Assembly (NCBI GenBank): GCA_029204225.1
Contig: CM055095.1
Coordinates: forward strand, 31,382,936-31,446,935
DNA length: 64,000 nt
Origin: Diphasiastrum complanatum
Lineage: Eukaryota; Streptophyta; Lycopodiopsida; Lycopodiales; Lycopodiaceae
Direction: 5' to 3'
Position 1 is the first letter of the stretch, and every line of letters starts with the position of its first letter. Shown here piece after piece: positions 35,153 through 48,348 of the stretch. The notes below the pieces were generated by a model, which saw nothing but the letters and a program-made list of their open reading frames with translations, was not told the origin of the DNA and did no database searches. Made by a program: the position numbers and the translations under genes.

Positions 35153-35638
35153 ATGCCGATACAGCATAGACAATTTTCTAATAAAACAACTGTGATAGAT
35201 GGCGGTTTAAGAGTTAACCTGATTTCTACAAAGCTATGTGCAAAATGGGGCCTTACCAAGACCAAGTCTGTTACTTTTGCCATTAAGCTAGCTGATCAAA
35301 CTACAGTTTGTCCACAAGGAATGGTTGAAGATATACCTGTCAGAATTGTGGGAGTCATTACTTTCGTAGTAATGGACTTACCAGACGCACCAAATGTCTA
35401 TCGAGTCCTATTGGGACGTCCATGGTTACAAGTTGCGCAAGTAATTCATAACTGGGGTACCAGGAAAATCACTTTTGAAAATCGTGAACATGCAGCCAAA
35501 GTTGATCCTGCAACTTGGACTATCAGACCAGTGGTTCAAAAAGAGGATGATGATTCATCAACAACGAATCATACTTGTGACCGACCAAAGAAAAATTTGG
35601 GAGTTCACTACGATTCTCAAATGGATACTGTCAACTGA
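35153..35638 (+). pseudogene. Gypsy H aspartic protease
   Basis: VIDGGLRVNLIS carries the catalytic Asp in the IDGG form seen in several plant gypsy proteases, followed by VVMDLPDAPNVYRVLLGRPWL, the ILGRDWL-type flap end. About 160 codons open; it stops before reverse transcriptase. Normally processes the polyprotein. Confidence 0.85.
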
Positions 35639-35677
35639 AATGAAGCTCTTGCAACGATTGATTGTATAGTAGGATAT

Positions 35678-36571
35678 ATGTGTCAACAAGATAATCAGTC
35701 AGATTTGAACGAGATTTCATTATTGGATCAAACCTTGGATATACCGATCACTTTTCCATTGAATGTGCTGAATGTAGCTTGGATATCAACGGAACCTATA
35801 CCAGATCCAATTGAAGATGAACTCATTCCTATGAGTCATGCCTTAACTTATGATGACAATGCAGAACTTACTGATGAGCAAATTCTAAATCATATGGATC
35901 CTTCCAGATTTGGAGTGCGTAATATTCTTGATGAACCAACAATAAAACTGCCCAAAGCAGTTATATTGAAGGAAGACGGAATCACAGGGTCAATGACAAA
36001 GAAACAAGCCAAGCAACATTATAATACGGTCCTTAAATGGAAAAATCCTCCTCAAAAGATTGATTGAAAAAATGTGCCACCCTTACTGGATAAAGGCAAA
36101 GGAAAAGTTAAGGATGATTCTACAAGTCAGAGTTCTAGCAAGACATCATCATCTTGGAAGTCATCACCTCCACAATCAATTCCTGCTAAGAAGGCTAAGT
36201 GAAGATCCAAGACAAGTCCTATCAAAAAAGAACAACCAAATGTAGTCCATCATGATATGCCCAAAAATTTTAAACGTTACACACTGGATGATGTGGTTAT
36301 CATGTTACCTAAAGCACATCGTGAATCCGAAGAACAAGTGCTGTTGAAAGAGGTTTACAATGGCCTGGCTAGGACACATGCAATTAATCTTGCTGAACCA
36401 GGAGAACCAGAAAAGATTGTACAAGTTGGATCACAATTTAATCTTGAACAGTTTCAAGCACTACGAATGCTACTTATCAAGTATCAAGATTGCTTTGCAT
36501 GGACTTATCAAGATCTGAAGGGTATTCAGACATCAGTTATTGAACATACCATACCTTTAGTCCTGATGTAG
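35678..36571 (+). pseudogene. Gypsy H region between protease and reverse transcriptase
   Basis: Frames 35678-36067 and 36257-36571. The latter reads LRMLLIKYQDCFAWTYQDLKGIQTSVIEHTIPL, the conserved stretch that precedes reverse transcriptase in plant gypsy elements (DVFAWSYEDM...). A stop after LVLM separates it from the polymerase. Confidence 0.8.
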
Positions 36572-36589
36572 TTCCAAAGGTTACAAAGT

Positions 36590-37148
36590 TCTATTGCGGA
36601 TTCGATAAAGAAAGAGCTTTAGAGACTGCTTGACGTCGATTTCATTTATGAGATCGAGCATACCGAATGGGTTTCACCGATTGTCATTGTTCCTAATAAG
36701 AATGGGAAATTGAGAATTCATGTGAATCTCAAGGCTTTGAACTGGCGTGGAAGGATCACTTTCCATTACCTTTTACTAAAAGCATTCTGGATCGCCTTGC
36801 TGGAGCGGAAGCTTATACTTTCCTGGATGGATTTAGTGGTTACAACCAGGTTAAGATTGCACCTACAGATCGCCACAAAACCGCTTTTCCAACAGAATGG
36901 GTCACCTATGCTTACAAAGTAATGTCGTTTGGACTCTGTAATACACCAAGTTCGTTCCAAAGAGTAATGAAATTCGCTTTTAAATATTATCTACAGAAAT
37001 TCCTTGAAATTTACTTGGATGACTTGGGAGTCCATAGTACAGATACAGACCACCTGGATCGATTGGAGAAAGTATTTGAAAGATGTCACAAATATCAAAT
37101 TTTCCTAAATCTAGAAAAATCCGGTGTTGTGCTTGGGCATGTGATATA
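36590..37148 (+). pseudogene. Gypsy H reverse transcriptase, ends early
   Basis: Frameshifted start (WVSPIVIVPNKN-like), then FLDGFSGYNQVKIAPTDRHK, MSFGLCNTPSSFQRVM and the catalytic IYLDD at about 37009-37023, ending NLEKSGVVLGHVI. Directly afterwards the sequence reads HPFQLVYGQDVVN, an integrase C-terminal motif, so thumb, RNase H and integrase core were lost in one deletion. Confidence 0.87.
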
Positions 37149-37311
37149 AATCAAACACCCTTTCAACTGGTTTATGGTCAAGATGTTGTCAATTGAATTT
37201 TGTAATCCTATCTTTATGCCTATTAGCAGCAATAGAATGGTTAAATGATGATAAGTCTTTACAACTTCGTCATGAAGGGTTGCTCTCGGTTTAGTCTCAA
37301 GCCTTGCGCAA

Positions 37312-38754
37312 GTGACCCAGTCTATGCTGGATAAGAAAAAAGAAATGGAGCAGCGAATCTCAGATATGGGATCGGAGAATACTCTCATCAGCCAGAAAAT
37401 TATTCAGTTGGACAAAGAGTTGAAGATCGCCAAACAAAATGAAGCCAAATCCGAAGCTGAGAAGAAGTTGCCACAACAATTGGCTGATTGCCTAGAAGCA
37501 TATGTCAGCTCACCACAGAATGCCCTGACAACCACTCAAGATCATGTGGACAAGGCCGTGCAGGATGCAAAGCAACAAGTGCAGCTGCTACAGGGTCAAT
37601 TGCAGATGGCAGAACAAGATTGCACACGTCTCCAAGGTAAATTGGATGCGACCACCCTTGAGCATGATGCATATCTCCAGACGCAGATACTTGATCATCT
37701 GATAACTCCGACGGAGATCGCATATTTGTTCAAGAAAGTTGAAACCTAAAAAGTGGCGCTTCAGGTATTCTAAGGCCGCTTTGACAAATTCAAAGGTGCA
37801 GCTTCAATCGAGTTGGAAAAGGCTAAGGCAACCATCAATGCCTACGAAAAAGTTGTCATTTAGGCGTTGGAAGCTGGACCTCAAATCCCAGTTTCGGTCA
37901 TGCCGCAATTCTCCCCTTCGCACCACGTTGACACACCAATGGATATAGGGTTGGATTCGGGCATGGACCAGGGTGGAGCCCCAGAAGTTGAAGAACAACA
38001 GCCAGTTCCACAGGCAGTTCAACCAGGTCCATCTTCATCAAGGACCAAATCATTGTTTAGAAGGCCAATCAGTGTCAAGGACCAGATGCAGAGTTTTTTA
38101 GCGCAACATCCTCATGAGTCCTCGCGTGGTGGTTGGGTCCTTAAGTTTAAGACCTCTGAAATAGAGGCTGGCAAGGAATTGGATAAAATACCCGCATTGG
38201 GAGAGCAGCTAGCTTGGAGAATTAGAGTTTTTGAAAAAACTCCAGAATCTATTAGGAGTTATGTGGCCAGCCCTTGCCAATTGCACGTAGATCTATATTA
38301 TGTACCGATGCCGCGCAGGAATAGGTGAAAGGATTTGGGATTGGCCATGGACAAAATTACGATCCATACGCTAAATTGGCCAATCATCCATCAACCTTAC
38401 AATTGGAAAATATCAGTAGATTTTCACCAGGCACTACAAGCATACCAGCGGGAGTATATACACTCTCCATATCCGACAGTGAGACAATCGACGCTTTTTG
38501 CGAAAGACTTGACTCTGTTGGCATGCTTAGAGAATATCAAGGATCAGCTGTTGATGGCTTTCCGCATAGCAATGATGGGAGGCTCCTGGGAATCTTGCTT
38601 CACGTCCTGGACAACTTCAAAATGGATTGCCGGAGCCCATCGTTGTTTTTTGCCGCATAATTTGGATTTTAACACTGCCCAACTCGATTTTATGGAGAAG
38701 GTGCAATATCATTCAATAAAGATTCATGGCAAAGCAAATAAAAGCCCACAGTAA
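37312..38754 (+). pseudogene. Coiled-coil reading frame downstream of gypsy H pol; function unknown
   Basis: One frame from 37312 to 38754 with four internal stops (near 37748, 37763, 37861 and 38327). The first ~180 codons are a heptad-rich coiled coil (MLDKKKEMEQRISDMGSEN, LQGQLQMAEQDCTRLQGKLD, IELEKAKATINAYEKVV). A Pro/Gln-rich linker follows, then a possibly folded region (GGWVLKFKTSEIEAGKELD, LAWRIRVFEK). It lies between the integrase remnant and the 3' LTR, the place of env-like or accessory frames in some plant gypsy elements. No transmembrane segment is seen, so it is not an obvious envelope. I do not recognise it. Confidence 0.5.
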
Positions 38755-38758
38755 CTGT

Positions 38759-39581
38759 TGTGAAAAAAGTACAAAATGGACCAAGAGTGGATCCTAATCT
38801 GATCCTCAAGAGGGATTGGATGTTAGATTTACTTGATCTATCAATCTACTTAAGATTAAGATCAATCTAGATCAATTCTAGACATAAAATCCTAACAAGA
38901 ATAATCATTGATAAAGGTAGGTGTACTTTCTGATTTCACACGTGTGAAACTCTGTCAGAGTACGGACTCCAACCTGAAAATCAAGTACACTATGATAGAA
39001 CCTCAAAACAATCAAAACAAATGTAGACAAATGGAGAGAATCACACAAAATTGCTTCCAAAATCAAGATTGATGTCTCACATTGATTATGGCCAAATAAG
39101 CCTCTACATATACACTTCTTGGAGCTCGAGGTACTGATCATGCATCAAATCTCACACATGTGAGGATGCCTTGTCACCATCATGCAATTTGACACTTGGA
39201 TCAAAACTTTTCATTTTTGGCATTTTTGGTCTAATTTCCTACTATATGGAGATCTTCATGGAAATCTTCTAGAAGTAAAAACTCACCTACTTCAGCTAAT
39301 TCCACACGTGTGAGCTGTCCTCTACACATGGGATGTGACACCTATTCAAAATATTTGGCTCATGCAATCAATAGATTGGTGCCATGTGCCATATCTCTAG
39401 AGAACTAGTTTTTGGCCATTTTAGCCACTAGAACTTGAATTAAATCATATGTACAACATATATGATTATGGTACATTACAAGTACACTAGTTTCACGCGT
39501 GAGAACAGGCTCCACACATGTGTGTTTATCCTACATACAAGATTTTTGGCCTATACCAAGCTTATTTTTACATTTTTCACA
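38759..39581 (-). repeat. Solo copia-type LTR with near-identical flanks
   Basis: TGTGAAAAAAG...ATTTTTCACA, 823 bp, with no internal region on either side. The flanking pentamers ACTGT (38754-38758) and ACTGC (39582-39586) match at four of five bases, as expected for a decayed target-site duplication. Two CACACGTGTG palindromes (38937-38946 and 39303-39312). Probably left by LTR-LTR recombination; orientation inferred from resemblance to the reversed LTR of copia A. Confidence 0.78.
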
Positions 39582-39632
39582 ACTGCATCTCGCAGGTGTC
39601 GTGGGACCGCCACCAGTTTTGGTGGGGGATAC

Positions 39633-40290
39633 TGTTGGAGGGTTTGCGTATCCCAAGGAAACCCTAACCCTAGTTAATAAGTGAGAGGGATTTGGCACCC
39701 TACGTGTGTAAGTCCAACCTGATGATCACATAGTTATTTGATTAGTCACAAGTCAATAAAAGGACTTTAGGCCTTTTTTGCAGGACTTTTAATGTCACAG
39801 GGCCTAAATGTTAAGTTATTGAATAAAGTTGGGTTTCCCTCCAATTTGGATGGTTCCCACTCTTTTTTAAATTTGAATAATTAGGGAGGCAGAAATGGAC
39901 CAATAGGATTCAGAGGCCAGGGTCCTCCTCTCTACTATAAAAAGGGACCAACTCGAGCTCCTACACATGCTCATTTCTTCATTTTGATAAAGCAGATTGG
40001 TTCTCTTGTGAAATGGATTTATGAATGTCCTTGCTCTCTATCACTTTTCCTCCATCTCTCATGCTTCCTTTGGTTTTGCTAATTGTTGGATTTGATTGTT
40101 ATTGGTTGCATGTTATTATATTAGAAAGGGAGGGAGAGAGAAAGAGTAAGCTATCTTGTTGTGGATCTAGTGTTAGTGGATGTAGTGTTAATGCTTAGGG
40201 TTAATGGATGTTAGAGTTAGATGTGAATCTTCCATTCATGCTAAAATCTAAACTGTACTATCGCTCTCATGGGAACGAATCTATGCGTGA
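39633..40290 (+). repeat. Probable 3' LTR of gypsy H
   Basis: Begins TGTTGGAGGG after a G-rich tract. It contains the TATA box CTATAAAAAGG near 39936, followed by a pyrimidine-rich stretch. The right border is uncertain, near 40290. The matching 5' LTR was not found. Confidence 0.5.
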
Positions 40291-42096
40291 CAACTAACTT
40301 CATCTCTTTGATGCTAGATTGATTAGATCTTGGGTTGAGGTTAGGCAAGGAAAGAAACCCACTACAGAATCCAAATACATGGGAGGATTCAACATGCAAC
40401 CTGAATTTCAACTACTTCAAAGTGAATTAACTTGCTGGAAATTTTAGATCCATAACCAGTTTTGAGCTACACATGCTAAAACTCCAGAAAAGACACCAAA
40501 ATTGATTTTCTAGCACGATTCTCCATAAACCACAATGAAATTTGAGAGAGATATGGATCATGCAAATTGAAATTGGGAAGATCCACCAACTTGCAACCTC
40601 GCTCCTCTCCTTGGATGAGAATACTAGTTGAATACCACCAAGCTCCAATGAAAAGCACCACCTCTCCAAACTTGTAAGCCTTGTTTTGATACCACTATAA
40701 GGGAAAGCTCCTTAGATCATGCTTACAAATCATAAACACAATGATAACACACTATGGAGAAACCACCCAACCAAGTATAAGCATCCAATCAATCTCTAGA
40801 AGCCTCACCCCCAATCCAAGGAACAAGAAGCATGAATGTAGAGTGAGAGCCTGGCAATGAATCCACAACCATAATGAGGAGTAGGACAAGTTTGGACCCA
40901 ATATATAGAGCCAAAAGCATCCTGGGCACATAGCCATGCATAGCCCTAAGTTTCCTATACATAGATTCACCTAGAATAGAGTCCTAAGCATGGACCAACT
41001 ATTCATAGAATTGCTATTGATAACTCTACACATGCATACACTGTCTCATACCTTGTCTAAACTCCATTTATTGTGTTCTGGGCCTCACAAGGCTATTGTT
41101 ACTCCCGGGTCACATCCAATATGACGTGGCATAACTAACAGCTTGTTTCACTGGAGTACCGTGTATCCAAAACTAGGAGTATATTGTATCCTATGTACTG
41201 GTCATGGACATAACAACTACTCTCTCAACCTAGGATGTAGCTTGAAATGTTGATCCAATCTATTGAAATCTTGCAACAAAATATGTGAGATCTTGCTCAC
41301 AACGAAGAATCAATCAACTTGGATCTAGATCTTGCCTCTATCTAGTGATGAAGCACTTACAAGTTTGATGTCAACTTCTTCCATGAGTTTTAAAGAATTG
41401 AAAACAATCTAGGATCTCACATACAACTCAAACACAACTCATTTGTGTGAAATGATATGGCTGTGACCTCAAAAAAAATTGTCTAGACAATTCTATCTTT
41501 GATTGACAACACAAAATGAAAATTTTGATGAAATTGAATAGATGTGTGCTCTCTTTGGCATATCCCTCAAGATGGGGTGCACTCCCTACCTCTTTGATTG
41601 TCAATCACTCTCTAAAATCAAATCAGATTGAATTAGAAACAAAAGCATCACACTCTACTCTTCAATACCTTTCCAACAAGAAATTAAACACCAAATTTGG
41701 ATCAATCCTTGAGATATACCACCTATTTGAGAAAGACTGATCTCACAAGTGTAGGACCTCTGTCCGTACAGGGCTCATTTGAAGCAAATCAGACTTGATT
41801 TGATTCACCTATGATCCAAAACTTGTTTGATTGCATGCGAGTTTGTATTCCTCTCCCAAATCCGAGTTCCTTCAAGAAATTACTCTAAAAAATTGAGCAA
41901 GCTATGATGAATACACACTAACCTCAAGTAAGCTCTGACACCATGTGAAGTTTTAGCATGTGTGAACTTCCCAACACACCTTTGAAGGACCTTGTGAGGT
42001 GTTGTGATTGCACATGAATGATCAAACAACAAAATTACTTGACAATCCAAGACAAGAGCACAATAGCATACCATAGACTCAAAAAACTAAGTACTC
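40291..42096. other. Retroelement leader/LTR debris, no gene
   Basis: Two degenerate primer-binding sites on the minus strand (GATACCACT near 40689, and GCTCTGACACCA at 41932-41943 followed by TGTGAAG) point to minus-strand LTR fragments. No coding frame is recognisable. Confidence 0.5.
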
Positions 42097-42473
42097 CATT
42101 AGAGGAGTTCTAAATCCAAAAAAGACCCTTTGTAAAGATTCTTTTTATATTTTTTCTTAATTTTTTCTTACACATGGACCTATCAAAACACTCAAATTTG
42201 AAATCTACGTAACGTAACTTTTTGAGTCCACATTTTGATTCCACACTAAAATTGGCATAACTTTTTAGTGGTAAGTCCGAATTTAGCGAAGTTTAATGCA
42301 TTGGAAAGTGCTCAAAAAGGCTTTCCAATGATATGTTACATGACATACTTTTGAGCTACGATTAAAAAGTTATGGCAATTCAAAAGTATTAGTGTTATAA
42401 TATTTTAATAATATAAACTACATCTTGCACGAATTCTTAAAGGGTCTTTTTGGAGTTCAAAACTCCTCTAATG
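42097..42473. mobile_element. Small terminal-inverted-repeat element (MITE-like), 377 bp
   Basis: Begins CATTAGAGGAGTTCTAAATC and ends with the inverted version ...ACTCCTCTAATG. The inverted repeats extend about 40 bp with mismatches, including AAAGACCCTTT / AAAGGGTCTTT. It is AT-rich inside with no coding. Flanks show no clear target-site duplication. A longer relative starts at 42697. Confidence 0.7.
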
Positions 42474-42696
42474 ACTATGAGAAATAATGTTCAAAAAAGT
42501 TTCTAAGTGCTTACTATGAGGAAAACCTCTTGCTCTTGGGTAGAGAGAGAATGTGCAAGCAATAAAACTCATGTAGCAAGAGAAAACCTCAATTCTCATC
42601 AAAACTTACAATATGGAAAAACTAGCCAAACACCCTACATGATGAGGCTCGAGTTCTAAGGTGGATTTGCATGTGATCAATGGTTGATCCACAACT

Positions 42697-44703
42697 CATT
42701 AGAGGAGTTCCAAGCACCAAAAGGGTTGTTTGTCAAGATGCTTTTATTGACTATTCAACTACTCAATGTACATGTGGCCCAATAAAGTTTTTACACCTGT
42801 GAAAGAACGTAAGTTGTTTGTCGGTCTGAAAAAATTTGGAGTTTTCTGATAATATTTTGAACATTTCAAAACTCCTGCTGGGCAGGGTCTGGAGTTGTGA
42901 TTTGACAATACTTGTTGCCCGCAAGACTCCTAACTGCCCGACTCTTAAAACTTAGTAGTAATATATTTTGAGCAAAGCATAGTTAAACAAACTTACATGT
43001 TTTAAAGAGGGCCAACCTACAAGAAGCTGCAAAACATCATCTACAACAACATCAGCCATTAAACTACAGAGTAGAACAACAATAGATTCTATAGACATTT
43101 TTAATATTTTTTTTAGAATCATAATCAATATCTGATCATTCCAATGTATTTTGCACAAAGAGTATATCATTTTTGCTTATTACCTCATCTCCATCCGAGT
43201 TCAAATAAGAAAGTTATGGCTAATCAAAGATTTTGATGATGTGGCATATCGCCATGACGCGAGAATAGACCAGTTTTTCTTACCAGAATGCAGATTCTCA
43301 TGCAGTAGAGATATTCCAATGGATTCTACATGAAGAGTAGATCATTTTTGCTTTTTACTTGATCTCGATCCGAGTTCAAATAAGAAAGTTGTGGCTAATC
43401 AAAAATTCTGATGCTGTGGCATATCGCCATGACTCGAGAATAGACAAGTCTTTTTTACCAGAATGCAAATCCTCGCGTGGCGGAGATATTCCACATCATC
43501 AAATGCCACAACATCAAATGCCACATCATCAAATAATATAAATGCCACATTATCAAATGTTTATCTTGTGCTATAAATCTTTGATCTACCATTACTTTCT
43601 TATCTTAACTCTGATAGAGATGAGGTCAAAAGCAAAATTGATCTACTCTTTGCATAGAATATGATGATGTGGCATATCACCATGATGCAAGAATAGACAA
43701 GTTTGTTTTACCAGAATGTAGATCCTCGCGTGGTGGAGATATTCCACATAATCAAGTGTCGCATCATCAAAAGCTTATCTAGTACTATAAATCTTTGATC
43801 TACCATAACTTTCTTATTTGAACTCTGATAGAGATGAGGCCAAAAGCAAAATTGATCTACTCTTTCAATAGAATATGATGGAATGTTTGTATCTTGATTA
43901 TGAATCTATAAAAATTAAGAGCTTGCATTTTCATTTCATAATTGACCTCTTTTTTTAAATTTGCATTTTCAAATTTGAAAAAACATAAAAGCAAAATTCA
44001 GACCCAACTTCAAGTTCTCCCTTATTTTAATAGTTTAAGGGAAGAGAATTTGAACCTCTACAAGGTTAAGCCTTGTCTTCCAAACCCTTAATCCTACACA
44101 AATGAGTGGTTAATCTAATAACAGAGGGAACATCTTACTCAACCAAGAAGCTGGAAACATCAGTACATTATCTACAACAATATTAACTATTAATCTAAGG
44201 GAGAGCAGAATGACAATAAACCTGAACTTTGCAAAAAGCAATCACAGCACCTACAAGAACAAGACATATAGCATCAATAAAAAGATGCAAAAGGAGCCCA
44301 CATTGCTAAAACTTCCTTACAAAACTCCTCAAAGTCATTCTCAAGACGACTCACAAGTATTCGACAAGCTGACATGCAAATTAGTGTGACAACATGATTG
44401 GAAAAATCTAAAAGCCTAGAGGTTCTATTTATGTAAAACTTCGATCCTTTACACATGAAATTTTGAAGGGAATTTTCTCCCACTTGTGGCGTGTGCTTTG
44501 TTTCTTGGCAGCGTGCTTTGTTTCATGCGCACTATTAATATACTTCAAAAAATGAGCCAGCCACATAACTTAGACGGTGGGCAGCACCGGAAACTAAGAA
44601 AACGAGAAAAAAATCCGATCATTTTATCATTCTCTCTCTAACATTCTCTTACTAAGGCACAATTTCTTATACGGCCCTTTTAGAATCAAAAACCCCTCTA
44701 ATG
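42697..44703. mobile_element. Longer terminal-inverted-repeat element of the same family, ~2.0 kb
   Basis: Left end CATTAGAGGAGTTCCAAGC, right end ...AACCCCTCTAATG, with AAAAGGGT / GCCCTTTT further in, parallel to the 377 bp element. It contains the mirrored repeat array at 43155-43870 and no transposase frame. Non-autonomous DNA transposon; superfamily not determined. Confidence 0.65.
43155..43870. repeat. Array of direct and inverted repeats
   Basis: The block with AGAGTAGATCATTTTTGCTT...GAGTTCAAATAAGAAAGTT...GGCTAATCAAA occurs forward at about 43155-43220 and 43333-43405 and in reverse complement at about 43582-43660 and 43797-43868. A second block, GTGGCATATCRCCATGA...GGAGATATTCCA, occurs three times in direct orientation at about 43240-43319, 43417-43489 and 43670-43748. 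The whole could fold into a long imperfect hairpin. Confidence 0.75.
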
Positions 44704-46690
<1,987 letters not shown>

Positions 46691-46692
46691 CA

Positions 46693-46808
<116 letters not shown>

Positions 46809-46875
46809 AAAAGCTGTTCTTTCAAAAACAACTAATTTTTTGAAGAAACAGTTGATCTGGTAGTCTATGCTTATT

Positions 46876-47221
46876 ATGTCTACCGACCGATAAGCGTTGT
46901 ATACGTGCTTTCCTGGTCTTCCTTCTCTTGTTCTTTTCACATTCTGAGTGCATAGGAGCTCGAGTTTTGAAAGCAGGAGAAGCAATTGATGCGGTTTCAG
47001 GAGTGGCTGGAAAGCACATGAATCTGATCAGTAATGTATGTACTAGCGCCCATGTAGATCATGACAAGCTGTGTGACGGCTCGATGCTCGGAAGAAAATA
47101 CAGACCCGAGCAGCAAGGCATGCCTGATAAGCTGGTTCTTCCGCCAAGAGACAAGCTTGCTGTTAATGGGCTGCCCAAAGGCCCTATATGGAGACCTGGA
47201 CCCAATCCACCCCATAACTAG
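46876..47221 (+). pseudogene. IDA/CLE-like peptide gene, copy 2, frameshifted near its start
   Basis: Homologous to 21352-21008 over its whole length. The conserved ATG (46876) is followed by a 2 bp deletion relative to copy 1 after codon 3, so that frame stops at once; beyond it the matching frame is open to the stop at 47219-47221. It keeps TDKRC, the hydrophobic core FLVFLLLFF, the CX10C pair and the ending NGLPKGPIWRPGPNPPHN. The terminal motif differs from copy 1 (RHN becomes PHN, SGP becomes PGP). No in-frame ATG lies before the signal core, so as read it cannot make a secreted product unless a non-AUG start is used. The open body suggests recent loss. Confidence 0.6.
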
Positions 47222-47400
47222 TCCGCGCCCCATCTTACTCGAGGACAGTTGAAACGCAGGTTGCAGTTTCACCAAATAACTAGCTGATATGGGTATTTAC
47301 AGAATCGCCATCATCTCATCCCTTACAAGAGATATCACAAGAGGAAAGTGAAAAGTTTCCTAAATGACTCTGTATTCAGAAAAAAAATTTGATTTGTTTA
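47222..47400 (+). other. 3' flank of copy 2, homologous to copy 1 but lacking ~445 bp and ending at an A-tract
   Basis: Aligns with 21007-20971 plus 20525-20400 on the minus strand. Homology ends about at GACTCTGTATT, next to a run of nine A (near 47382-47390). Loss of an intron-like block and a terminal A-run are features of a retrocopy. Confidence 0.45.
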
Positions 47401-48340
47401 TATGTTGGCGTACACAACTGTAACACTTATGGTTTGGAATTCTATTGACTGCGTGGCATTCACTTGGTTTATTTGTATCTGTCTTGACTCCTGCCCTTTG
47501 TACAATCTAATCAATCTTGAAATTTATAAGGAATCATTGAGTCCTTTCTTTGGTATCTCAGGTCCCTATGTTGATTATTTTGACTCTGCAAATCTACCTA
47601 CGGCTCATATAATTGTTGTTACAATGTCGAAATTCATCTGAATTGATTGCGAATAACTCATTCAAGTTTCACAAAGGCATCACATCATGAATGGACAAAA
47701 TCAGCAATTGCCACTTTGAGTGTGATCAGCTTCAGGACTGTGAAGAGCACAGTCACTAAATGTACAATGTGCTCTCTTATCATCACGATGATCATCATCA
47801 CGTCAAAAGTAGCAGCGAAATTTTGATCCTTCACACCTCCAGTTTCTAGAAATAAAGAAGAATAAACTAATGTTAAGGTTTCATTAATTATAGTGAGGCA
47901 TATGTTTCACATGAGATGGGGTAAGTATGTGGGTAAGTCCTTTGAGTCCTATTCTTGCATTTCTATTGGATGAGAGGCTTTTAGTGACTAACATTTTCAC
48001 ATGAAACCTCGGATACTCCATGTGGCAGCTGAGGTGGCTGCCACCCTGCATATTGGGAGATGTCAGGGGACTCACATATCATCGGGGACCTCGATATCAT
48101 TGGGGACCTCGGGGGACCTTGGAGATCGAGAAGCATAGGCCCATGGCCTCTTTCCCAAGTGGCACAATAAGCTCCCTTCCCGCCATCTCCTGTTACTGGC
48201 TCCATCTCATTCCCTCGTCATTGACGGCTTCTCTTTCCTAGTCTTTGCTAGTCCCGCTTAGCTCTGCATTCTTGCTTCCATTTGCTTCTAAAATTCCAAG
48301 ATTTGGAGTACAAATATGCTCCTCCTCTTGGCATGATCAT
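47401..48340. other. No gene recognised
   Basis: A short repeat CTCG(A/G)TATCAT...GGGGACCTCG occurs at about 48075-48115. Nothing else supported. Confidence 0.4.
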
Positions 48341-48348
48341 ATTCTTCA

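Larger units (their letters stand above)
33214..39632 (+). mobile_element. Gypsy element H with an extra coiled-coil reading frame
   Basis: Plus-strand remains of one gypsy element: gag (33214-34620), protease (35153-35638), linker, reverse transcriptase (about 36590-37148), a very short integrase C-terminal remnant (HPFQLVYGQDVVN at about 37157-37195), a coiled-coil frame (37312-38754), a purine-rich tract at about 39617-39629 and an LTR-like start at 39633. A solo LTR (38759-39581) interrupts it. RNase H and most of integrase are deleted. Frameshifts throughout. Confidence 0.75.

Noticed and set aside
37312-38328. Retroviral-type envelope gene in gypsy H
   Set aside because: No signal peptide, transmembrane segment or cleavage site is seen; the start is a soluble coiled coil.
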